A stretch of DNA of 64,000 nucleotides. Origin: Zanthoxylum bungeanum (Eukaryota > Streptophyta > Magnoliopsida > Sapindales > Rutaceae). The translations under genes were made by a program, and so were the position numbers. The notes beneath the pieces were generated by a model. That model was not told where the DNA came from. It ran no database searches and was given only the letters and a program-made list of their open reading frames with translations. The stretch covers positions 1 through 64,000 of the forward strand of contig SKCR01007823.1 in the NCBI GenBank assembly GCA_019454045.1, read 5' to 3'. Below are positions 1 through 10,343 of the stretch, piece by piece; positions within the stretch are counted from its first letter, which is position 1, and the number at the start of each line of letters is the position of its first letter.

Positions 1-672
1 TGATGTTTCCTACTGACCAGGTATTACAAGACATGAAATATTTGAAAGTTTGTGCTCTAGTTTAATTGTTAGAAAAAAAAAAGAAAAAAAGAAAAAAAAA
101 TGAAGAAAGAATGAAAAGAAAAAAAAATTGAGTGAGAGAAGTCTTTGATAGTTAGATATATGTCTGGTGATGACATTGAATGCTGTAGGGAGAAACCCTA
201 GAAACGGTAAGTGCGAGACATGCTCTCGTCCGGTATTCTGAATGGATTGATCTCAGTTAGACTCATGAACACTTGATTACAGGATCCTAGCAGTAGAAGC
301 CTGAGCGGTTAGCGAGGTGACTAGTTGAAGAGATGATGAATCAGTGAATGACCGTTTGCCTGAGTGTCCACACTTGTTTACTGATGCTATGATATATGAT
401 ATGGTTGGAAATAAAAAAATCTCTGAATAAAAAAATAAAAAAGAAAAGAAAAAAATAGACCACCTATAACCGATAAGCGTGAAGCTACCCATGGGCGAGT
501 ATTAGGACCACCATGAGGAGAAATGCTACCTTAAAGGGTAGGTGGTGTCAGAAAAGAACAGAAAAGAAAAGAAAAGAAAAAAAAAACAAAAGAAAAAAGA
601 AAAAAAGAAAATGAAAAGAAAGAGACGAAAGAGAAAAGATGAAAACCATATCATGTTGAGTATGCTGAAGTA
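1..672 (+). repeat. 3' flank of a second LOG copy, with its stop codon
   Basis: The first three bases, TGA, line up with the LOG stop codon at 21691-21693. The following 670 bases match 21694-22373 with scattered differences only (two in the first 60). The window thus opens on the very end of another LOG reading frame that lies upstream. About 70 bases of presumed 3' UTR are followed by an A-rich tract with scattered G (about 72-128), which could be a decayed poly(A) tail; similar tracts at about 410-455 and 555-640 weaken that reading. Homology ends at 672, where a copia LTR joins at its internal offset of about 264. No gene is visible in this stretch. Confidence 0.8.
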
Positions 673-2522
673 CACTTGTGTGCGTTGTGAGGGCACAACG
701 GCATAGTTCTCATATATATAAGTATCGCATACTTATGCAAGTGCGATATGAGGTCGTGTTTCACCGATGGTACGGGAAACAGCTTCGCTCTGGATATACC
801 CCTCGGAATCCCATTGGTATTATGACTATGTGTCTATGGGAGGCCGAAATCAAGGTAGGTGTGTATAGTCTTAACCTGAGACTTACATCGCTAATACTTG
901 CGATAATCGGTAGACTTTGGTCTTGGTGGTACAGGGCTTTAACCGGTTCTGCGTACACCACTTCTGGGTTTATCAGAGAGTCGTAGTGTATTGGGTGTGA
1001 TGTCAAGACGGAAGTATCACTCCAGTCATAGTGGAGATGATGTCACGCAGGATACGGTATTAGTGCTCTTAAGTGCTGGCCGGCCATCGGGATATTATGA
1101 CAAGGTCATGTATATCCGATTATAGAGACTAGTTACCAGACATCCGACATGTGCTTCGGACGGGGCAGACACTTATCCAGCCCCAGCCCTAGCACGTGAC
1201 TATCCGATACTGGGCTGATATACACAATACTACGGTATACTACGCTTGATACAGATCTATATATTCCTGTAAGAATATTTCTGGAGAATTGGGTAGGCAT
1301 GGCGCTTTGCTAGAAGCCAACCTTGTCTTGTAAATCGGTATAAACGTAGTACGAGGTACTTACGTGTTCGGATAGTCCGACGACCGTATTTACTGCCAAC
1401 ATATCCGCAGATCTCATGGGTCGCTTCCCAAAGATTCACCGATGATGTATGACTCGCACTATGATTAATCTGGGATTAATTAGTAAAGAGAGAAGATTAA
1501 TTTCTAGAGAGAGAAAATTAATCTAGGATTAATTACAGAGATATTTTATCTCGGATAAAGTATCGTTAAAGAGAGAGAACGATTAATTTGGAATTAATCG
1601 ATAAATTAATATATTTGATATATTAAACGAAATTGGATTTCGACGCGGAATTAAAATTAGATTTTAATTCGTGCGAACGAATTAATTTAGAATTAATTCG
1701 TTAGCGACGTGAATAGTGATTTCGCTAGGCGTAATCATTTAATTACGACGCAATGGAAAATTCGTTAATTTGGAATTAGCGAACCCGAGCCCGAGATTGT
1801 TTACGAGCGAATTCGCATTTTGAATGCGAGTACGGCACGCAAGTCAAATCAAGCGTCAAATCGCAAGTCACATCAAACGTCAAATCACATGTCACTTTGA
1901 GTGATGTGACATTTGAGTGATTGATATAAGTTGATTTGTGGTGATTGACAAGCATTTAATGCTTTGTTTTTTGAAATAGAAAAAAGGTAAATGGTTTATT
2001 ATATATTTTGGAAATTATATAAACCCTTTTACAATTTTTTATTTGGTAACTCATTCTCTCTCTCATTTTACGGTTTTAGGCTTTTGGAGCCAAAAACCTT
2101 CATCTCTCTCTCACGGTCTCCATGACCGTTTTCTCTTCATCTTCTTCTGGTTTGACCGAGCAAATGGAGAAGCTTTTGGATCTTGTTGCAAGATCAAAGT
2201 GCTAGCACACACCTTGGGTTATACATAGGTGATAGTGAAACGAATTTATGAGCTTGGAATCCATTTTTGGAGCTTGAAGCTTGGAGCTTCAATGGAGGTC
2301 TTCAATGGCCGATTTTGGAGGAGCCACCACAGCCCAAAACCGAGCAGTCCCTGCTGTTCAAGGAGGCCAACCCGAGCTTCAACAAGGTGGCAAAAAAGCA
2401 GCTTGTTCTTCGCATCTCAAACCGTTCAATGTGAGTAATGTTTCCGCCTTATTCCTTTGATGTATTCATGCGTTTTTTATGCTTGATTTCATGATCTTGG
2501 GAGCTATATTAGAAACTCAACA
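672..2522 (+). repeat. 5' LTR of copia A (5'-truncated)
   Basis: Matches 8498-10343 nearly base for base and ends in CAACA directly before the primer binding site. It starts inside the LTR, at the stretch ACACTTGTGTGCG. A TATA-like run CATATATATAAG lies at 711-722. The chain of spacer palindromes described for the other copies runs from about 1464 to 1790. Confidence 0.9.
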
Positions 2523-2523
2523 A

Positions 2524-2536
2524 TGGTATCTTGAGA
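2524..2536 (+). other. Primer binding site of copia A
   Basis: TGGTATCTTGAG follows the LTR after one base. It resembles the usual plant copia primer site for initiator methionine tRNA (TGGTATCAGAGC), diverging in its 3' half. Copia E has almost the same site; D and F have TGGTATCATG. Confidence 0.75.
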
Positions 2537-5500
2537 TTTGATCAAGCATGAAAAAGTTAGGGTTAAAATTGGGTAAACTCGATTTAGGCATGATTTGGTT
2601 GAATTGTTTGATGAAGTATGCTTGAATGAGGTTGAATTGAAGTTGTGTATGATCAATTTCATGAAATTGGATTGGATTCAATTTCCCTAAATTTTGGGCA
2701 TGAAAAATTGGGTAAAATCAATTGAAGCATGATTTGATTAAATTGATTGATTAAGTATGCTTAAATGTTGTTGAATTAATGATTGATTGGATCAATTTGA
2801 AGAAATTATGTTTGGAACAAATTTCCCCAATTTTTTATGTTGGCATAAAATGACAAATTTGGGTAAACTTGATTTTGAGCATATTTTGTGAATTGGATGA
2901 ATGAGAATGCTTAAAGTATGTTTAATTTAAGATTGATTGGATCAATTTGTTGAAATTGTGTTTGGAACAAATTTCCCCAAATTGCTTATGTTGGCCGAAA
3001 TTAAAAACCCTAAATTTCTTGGTGATTTTGTTTGTTTGATCATTGGATGACTTAAAACAATTGGGTAATATTGTTTTGAAGTTCAATTTGATTGAATTTT
3101 GATTTGGAACATTTTTCCCAAATTAAAGTGGCTTGGCCGAATTCAATTGAATTTGAAATTCATTGTGTTTTTTGATTTTAATTCATTGGATGAATTGATT
3201 TGATTTGGGAAATGATGATTGTGGATTCAATTGGATTGAAACCGAATCGGATTGGAAAAACCCCTAATTGCCGAAAACAAAAGCATGTAAAATTGGGTTT
3301 GATTTTAATAAATTGTGTTGGACACTATTTAATGTTAAAGTGCATGATTAAGTATGCTAATTGATGTTTTAGAAATATTAATTGGGTGGTTAATTGTGTA
3401 TTACACTTAGGTTAATTAATTATGGAATTTAGAATTTTATAAGTTAATTAATTGGGCTTATTTTTGGAAATTGGGCCTTTAAGGTTGTGATTGGGCTTTT
3501 GGGCTTTGTTGTACAAAGTTGAGTTTAGGCAAATTTGGTTGGATCCAATTGGGCCTAAAACCGCATCCATAAAGTCCAATTATGACTTAATGGACCTTAA
3601 TTATTTAATTGGGCCTAATGGGCCAAAATTGATTTCTGGGCTTATGGGGTAACTCCCGGATTGGATTTTGGTTGTTCGGTTTGACCCGAGTTGACCAAAA
3701 GTCCACGCCTTATAGAAATTAATTAAAAGCCCATTGGACTTTAATTAAATAAACATTAGATGTTAATCGGGCTTTAAGACCCTTGCGATTAAATTTGGAA
3801 TTTAAGTCGTAAAGGTTCGTTAATAAACTGTAATATTTAATTTGGAATTAAATAGTGAATTAGAATTAAATGCGTATTAAATTGGATTTAATTATGTAGT
3901 TTAATTTAATTCAAGAATTCGTACTTTGAGTACTTATTCGCAAAACGAGTTTGACTCACGCAAAAATCAAATCGTTGTTTGAACATTGGATGATCACTAA
4001 TTATCAGATTAATTAATTGGATTAGATTGATTGATAACATGCTTGTGTGAATACATGGTTGCGATGCATGAATAATGTATATCGGATGGATATTAGTAGG
4101 GTGGGACAATTTTGGAAATTGTAATAAATTTGATTTATTAATTGGACCTGCGTGTCCAGCCTTATCACCTCTATACTCTTTGTATTCTCTTCTCACCTAT
4201 TCCCCTCAATGTAAATGAGGTTTCTTTAGAAGTGTAGTGTAACGGGTAGAAGTAAATACATGTGCTAGCTTTGGAGAGAGAAAATGAGAGATTTGATCTA
4301 GGATCAATGTAAAGTATCCATCCGCATATCATTATTATTTTATTTCATATGCGCTTTATTATATGTTTAGAATGCATGTTTAAGGGTGTGTGATGATGAG
4401 ACCTTAATAAAGATAATAAATTGGTAGCCAATTGCACGCGAAAAACCCTCGCTCAATATCAAGTGTTTTTCCTTCCATTGAGTGATTCTCACTCAAGATC
4501 CGAGATTGGCATTGGGTTGTTGGCCAAAGTCAAGCCCTTTGTCTGTCGAAGATGTGTTTGAATCACGAGAGCTTTGTTCCATATCGGTGTCTTGTCCAAG
4601 TTGTGGTTTGTTGGCCAAAGTCAAGACCACTTCTTGTCCATCGACATTGATTACGAAGCTTTCCATGGTCAATGGGTCACACTTGACTGGGATCACTAGG
4701 TTTGTTGTGCCAAAGCCAAGGCTTAGTTGATTCAGAGGAAAAAGGTTAGGTAATACATTGGATGTATTGGCATATATAAGATATATGTTTAGGATTTGGA
4801 TATCCGCCTACTGGATCTAGGAATTGGATGGGATCCAATTGATCTTCGAGATCTACCTAGTTAATTATCATACAATTTGTTGGCCAAAGTCAAGATTGTG
4901 TGATATTTAACGGGATCCTAGCCCACTAGGAAACACGGTTTCCCGAGTACTCGACAGAGGGTTAGAGGCTCGCCGAAAAATAGTGGGAGGCAAGAATTGA
5001 ATTTGCAATACTCGTTCAAACTCGCCATACGCCGCTCATTCAAATTATTTCGTCGTTAGATTAAATGTTAGTTGGACTAATATTTAAATTGTTGTTTTTA
5101 TAAACAGTTGGACTGTATTATATTTGATTATATATAATTGGATTATATTAATCAATATATTTGAATTAATTAATTTCAGTTTACAGTTGATTTTATAGTT
5201 GGACTATAGTAATCAATGTAATTGAGGTTAATTAATTTAGATTATATTTATTATATAGTTGGACTATTAAATCATTATAATAAATAGTACCACAAATCGT
5301 TGATTATATAGTTGGACTATTAGAATCAAGATTAAAAAATGAAAGATTAATGTTTAAGACATAATCCTGGGCGAAAATGTATTTAAACGGTTTTATTTTT
5401 CAAATTGGGAATAAATTTCAGGATGGTCCTGGAAAAATAATAACTTATTTTATTTGATAAAATAACGTATTATGCCTAAGCCTGGAGTTAAGCAAATAGT

Positions 5501-5574
5501 AGAGCATAATCTTTGGAAGATCATGTAATGATAACTTAAGTGCTTAATCCATTATGTTTGTCATAATTATGTTC
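2537..5574 (+). other. Untranslated leader of copia A, gag deleted
   Basis: About 3 kb between primer site and pol with no convincing gene. It is related to the leaders of D (reverse strand, about 33141-30660) and E (52869-55430). Visible contents: T-rich stretches with GGGCC-type motifs (3460-3620); spacer palindromes at 3789-3805, 3834-3854, 3876-3892 and 3921-3933; three copies of a TTGGCCAAAGTCAAG motif (about 4521, 4612, 4880); and six tandem spacer palindromes at 5068-5320. An 82-codon open frame at 4482-4730 overlaps the TTGGCCAAAG copies and is not credible as a gene. Confidence 0.7.
5068..5320 (+). repeat. Six TGG-spaced palindromes in the copia A leader
   Basis: Six short perfect palindromes, each with the spacer TGG, at 5068-5080 (arms TTAGT/ACTAA), 5104-5116 (ACAGT/ACTGT), 5132-5148 (ATATAAT/ATTATAT), 5194-5208 (TATAGT/ACTATA), 5255-5267 and 5308-5320 (ATAGT/ACTAT). 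The arms differ from one another, but each pair stays complementary. Copia E has the matching set at about 54940-55205, and D keeps two of them on the minus strand (30693-30705, 30726-30740). Confidence 0.85.
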
Positions 5575-8200
5575 ACAGCAAGTATTAAAATTGGATTTTA
5601 GATACTTAGTGTGGTACATAAAATATATATATTGATGTTCAGAATCTATTTTGAACAGGATACTGACTTCAATTGAGATTTATCTGTGAATTGAAAGTGG
5701 GACGAAAGTCGCTGTTTTAACCGTAGATATCTGAATTTAGGAACTACCTTCGGTTAGTACTTAAATTTAGAAACTGTTATAATGTAGCTAGTTTGACTAG
5801 AAACATTATCTCTATATCGCGTATAACCCGCTGCGGGTGTACCTTTATATTCTAGAACACTAAAGTGTTTCATTATATAAAGATGATATTGAGATAAACA
5901 CATTAGATGTGAATAACAGGATTTATATTTTGAATATAAATAATATCTCAAATATATAACATGACAAATAATAGCTCAAACTGATTTGATCAGTTAAGAA
6001 ACTTAATTGTGGCATAGTTGTCAAGGACACTACTAAACAAGAATCGTATATCCGCACTTTTGAAGAGCGGGTACTAGGACTGATTTGATTCCATTCAAAT
6101 AAAGTCTACGAATCTAGTCTATTTGGGCAAAGTGTCTAAAACACTATTTACTTGGTAAAAGTGTAAATGCCACCGATCTGTTAGCCCTACTTCATAGTGA
6201 AGCAAGTGGGCCCATGTCTAGCTAGGCTAGATATGGATTTGAATATTTCGTGACCTGTACGGATGTGGCATCGCGTATGGTTATGTGTTTCTTTTGAAAC
6301 ACAAATCGGAAACTTTTAGAGTTTCGACATGAAATAGTCAAATAGATCGGCTAAGTATTAAAAACCGTCATGGTAAGACTGTAATGGAAAATACTTAAGC
6401 AATAAGTTTCTAGTTTTTATGAAAGAGTATAGTATTCTTTCAAATAAGGACTCCTCCCGGAATACGTCAGTTTGACGGTGTGTCCGAACGGATTAACCGA
6501 ATTTTGTTAGACATAATAAGGTTAATCACGAGTCGCTCTGAGCTACCATTTCCTTCAACGGATAAGCTTTAAACAGTGCAAGAACTTATTTTGAATAAGG
6601 TTCCATAACAATCTGTTTGACAGATATCATATTAGATATGAACGGGAAAGAAACCGGGTTTCTCATTCCTGATAATTTGGGTATGCTAGGCATATGTTTG
6701 GATGATACCAAACTAAAACCCAAATAGGATAAGTGCCAAATGTAGGTTATCCTAGGGATACCATAAGTATTGTACTTATACATCTCACAAGAGAACAATT
6801 AGATTGTTACTCACCATACGGTTTTCCTGAAAGGAATACCGATATGCAGTGGTAAGTGGGAGGATAGTATAACTCGATGGAAATCGGAGTAATACTGTTC
6901 AAGGCACTGAATCTTAATGGAACATGAATAGTTCATCCAGGATGAGACTATTACCATTAATCTTCGAATACACAAGAACCGCGTAGGTCGGATAGAGTCA
7001 GAAAATAACCTGGGGTATGGGTTTCTGATCGCACCTCATAAAGATGTTTATCTTATTGAGGAATACTAACTGACTACGTATGAGGAAGTGATACAAGGTA
7101 TCAACTCCCTAATTATGGCAAAGTGTCATGTAATCCGAAATGGATTCCATGTATATCAACCAATTTGGATACTAGTTGATGTACCACAAAGGCATTGTGC
7201 CTATTGGTACTATATGTCTTCTAGGAAGACATACATGGATGACAACATACCAACGTATAAAGCTAGGCTTTAACGGAAAGGTATCGTTATCAACATTGTG
7301 TTGATTACGATTCAACTTTTTACCTGTTGCCACGGTAAATCCATTTGGATAATGCAGATATTCGATCCATGATTGGATTGAAGCAAGCATTAGGTTCTTG
7401 GAATTATCGTTTTGATATAATCATAATGATGTATGATTTAATTCAAAACGAAAATAATTCTAGTGTTATATAAGAGGTTAGTGGGAGCGCACTGATAGTG
7501 GCTGTCCTATAAAATAATGATAATACGTCATTTCTTGGAAATGATATTCCCATAAAATAAATATCGGCGAAAGCTTGGCATTCGCAATACTCTCATAGAA
7601 ACCGTACATTGAAAAATGTACGAGACCTGGTGTATCATACGCTTTGAGCATATGGATTCACAAACAGGCCAATCCGAGTGATAGTCACTGGATTGATGTT
7701 AAGAAAATCCGTTAGTATCTTAGAGAACTAAGGATGCTGTCTTAGTCTATGGAGAAGGAGAACTTGAAGTGACTGGGGTCACTGTAGCAAGTTTCCTATA
7801 ACCGATAAAGACGACTAAAAGTCGCAAACGGTACTATATAGTTTGAATAACGGTACAGTGAGATGGAAATCTTCCAAGTAAGATACTGTTACCGAATAAA
7901 CAACAAATGCGGGTTGTTGTTGCAGCTGAAGCAGCAATATAAGTCATTTGGGTCGATACAAATCTAATTAGATTAGATATAGTTCTGTTAGCAGCTGAGC
8001 TAGGCTTCAGCACAGGCTAAAGAATTAATGGTCTCATCAACGATCCAGATACATACTTAGATACTCATCTGATTCATTCGGATCATATATCGTGGCGATG
8101 TGATGATCGAATAAATCGCATCAAGATGATAATCATGCAAATCCGCTGACGAATGCATTTCTCAGCAGTTTGAGCCAACCGTACATAGTTCGGTGTAGGA
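5575..8200 (+). pseudogene. copia A pol remnant (protease, integrase, RT, RNase H)
   Basis: No open frame longer than 72 codons, but the reading can be followed beside copia D. The gag/protease junction is at about 5588-5620 (compare D 29745). The integrase core is at about 6200-6300, where the codons for GYEYFVTF are readable as GFEYFVT. RT is at about 7090-7480, including a VDVP..H segment matching LVDAPEG of D and an equivalent of the KARL segment. RNase H and the pol C-terminus are at about 7560-8170, ending in codons equivalent to SDPLTKA. Many stops and frameshifts; certainly non-functional. Not a host gene. Confidence 0.85.
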
Positions 8201-8220
8201 CACTGAGTGACTGGCTATGT

Positions 8221-8234
8221 GCCAAGTGGGAGAT
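8221..8234 (+). other. Polypurine tract of copia A
   Basis: AAGTGGGAGAT lies directly before the 3' LTR, after the pol C-terminus. The same tract precedes the 3' LTRs of copia E (58567-58576) and, in reverse, copia D (24493-24504). It would prime plus-strand DNA synthesis. Confidence 0.8.
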
Positions 8235-10343
8235 TGTTGGACAAAATGACCCATAGCGTCACTATTTGCACAGATCATTGTGTTGTTGTAGCAAATTAAC
8301 TATGTGACAAGGAAATGCACTCTCATCATTTGTGACTAGATCACCATAGATATATAAATGAAGAGAGGTCCCTATGATTAGTTCCTGGACTGAGAATGAT
8401 ATGAGACAGTATCAGTCCCCGAAGGTTTAATCATTAAATATCCCTAGCCGGAGTATTATCAAGACTGGACATCGATAATGCGAAATAGGCTAGTATTGCA
8501 CTTGTGTGCGTTGTGAGGGCACAACGGCATAGTTCTCATATATATAAGTATCGGATACTTATGCAAGTGCGATAGGAGGTCGTGTTTCACCGATGGTACG
8601 GGAAACAGCTTCGCTCTGGATAGACCCCTCAGAATCTCATTGGTATTATGACTATGTGTCTATGGGAGGCCGAAATCAAGGTAGGTGTGTATAGTCTTAA
8701 CCTGAGACTTACATCGCTAATTCTTGCGATAATCGGTAGACTTTGGTCTTGGTGGTACAGGGCTTTAACCGGTTCTGCGTACACCACTTCTGGGTTTATC
8801 AGAGAGTCGTAGTGTATTGGGTGTGATGTCAAGACGGAAGTATCACTCCAGTCATAGTGGAGATGATGTCATACAGGATACGGTATTAGTGCTCTTAAGT
8901 GCTGGCCGGCCATCGGGATATTATGACAAGGTCATGTATATCCGATTATAGAGACTAGTTACCAGACATCCGACATGTGCTTCGGACGGGGCAGACACTT
9001 ATCCAGCCCCAGCCCTAGCACGTGACTATCCGATACTGGGCTGATATACGCAATACTACGGTATACTACGCTTGATACAGATCTATATATTCCTGTAAGA
9101 ATATTTCTGGAGAATTGGGTAGGCATGGCGCTTTGCTAGAAGCCAACCTTGTCTTGTAAATCGGTATAAACGTAGTACGAGGTACTTACGTGTTCGGATA
9201 GTCCGACGACCGTATTTACTGCCAACATATCCGCAGATCTCATGGGTCGCTTCCCAAAGATTCACCGATGATGTATGACTCGCACTATGATTAATCTGGG
9301 ATTAATTAGTAAAGAGAGAAGATTATTTTAGAGAGAGAAAATTAATCTAGGATTAATTACAGAGATATTTTATCTCGGATAAAGTATCGTTAAAGAGAGA
9401 GAACGATTAATTTGGAATTAATCGATAAATTAATATATTTGATATATTAAACGAAATTGGATTTCGACGCGGAATTAAAATTAGATTTTAATTCGTGCGA
9501 ACGAATTATTTAGAATTAATTCGTTAGCGACGTGAATAGTGATTTCGCTAGGCGTAATCATTTAATTACGACGCAACGGAAAATTCGTTAATTTGGAATT
9601 AGCGAACCCGAGCCCGAGATTGTTTGCGAGCGCATTCGCATTTTGAATGCGAGTACGGCACGCAAGTCAAATCAAGCGTCAAATCACAAGTCACATCAAA
9701 CGTCAAATCACATGTCACTTTGAGTGATGTGACATTTGAGTGATTGATATAAGTTGATTTGTGGTGATTGACAAGCATTTAATGATTTGTTTTTGAAATA
9801 GAAAAAAGGTAAATGGTTTATTATATATTTTGGAAATTATATAAACCCTTTTACAATTTTTTATTTGGTAACTCATTCTCTCTCTCATTTTACGGTTTAG
9901 GCTTTTGGAGCCAAAAACCTTCATCTCTCTCTCACGGTCTCCATGACCGTTTTCTTCATCTTTTCTTCTGGTTTGACCGAGCAAATGGAGAAGCTTTTGG
10001 ATCTTGTTGCAAGATCAAAGTGCTAGCACACACCTTGGGTTATACATAGGTGATAGGGAAACGAATTTATGAGCTTGGAATCCATTTTTGGAGCTTGAAG
10101 CTTGGAGCTTCAATGGAGGTCTTCAATGGTCGATTTTGGAGGAGCCACCACAGCCCAAAACCGAGCAGTCCATGCTGTTCAAGGAGGCCAAACCGAGCTT
10201 CAACAAGGTGGCAAAAACGCAGCTTGTTCTTCGCATCTCAAATCGTTCAATGTGAGTAATGTTTCCGCCTTATTCCTTTGATGTATTCATGCGTTTTTTA
10301 TGCTTGATTTCATGATCTTGGGACCTATATTAGAAACTCAACA
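8235..10343 (+). repeat. 3' LTR of copia A (complete)
   Basis: About 2109 bases, starting TGTTGGACAAAATG and ending CAACA; long for a copia LTR. TATA-like CATATATATAAG at 8536-8547 is followed by a spacer palindrome (AAGTAT, CGG, ATACTT) at 8544-8558. The palindrome chain lies at about 9287-9610. Small open frames on either strand recur in every LTR copy only because the LTRs are alike. Confidence 0.92.

Larger units (their letters stand above)
672..10343 (+). mobile_element. copia LTR retrotransposon A, decayed, 5' LTR truncated
   Basis: Two direct LTRs (672-2522 and 8235-10343) enclose a tRNA-type primer binding site, a long leader and a broken pol, all on the plus strand. The order integrase, RT, RNase H identifies it as copia. 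gag is missing apart from its last codons. The 5' LTR lacks roughly its first 263 bases, so no target duplication can be read; the base after the 3' LTR starts a tandem array of the LOG-carrying element. The two LTRs look about 98% alike by eye, which suggests a fairly recent insertion despite the ruined coding part. It interrupts the LOG-carrying copy that begins the window. Confidence 0.9.

Noticed and set aside
277..492. 71-codon minus-strand frame in the LOG 3' flank (again at 21972-22190)
   Set aside because: Its phenylalanine-rich part is the complement of A-rich low-complexity DNA and changes between the two copies.
761..1006. Minus-strand frame starting MTSHPIHYDS, also at 8629-8832 and 62146-62391
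   Set aside because: Same reason: an LTR by-product whose ends change between copies.
1257..1439. 60-codon minus-strand frame (MNLWEATHEICGYVG...) recurring in several copia LTRs (9083-9265, 49792-49974, 62518-62823)
   Set aside because: Recurs because the LTRs are copies of one another; length and end vary with indels, and no protein family is recognised.
4482..4730. 82-codon frame in the leader of copia A, with a counterpart in E (54348-54596)
   Set aside because: It overlaps the TTGGCCAAAG repeats, is open also on the other strand, is broken in D, and shows no domain.
8497..8570. Idea that the copia A 5' LTR starts at the transcription start (R) and so is a retroposed RNA
   Set aside because: The TATA-like run lies downstream of the truncation point (8536-8547 in the complete LTR), so transcription would begin further on.
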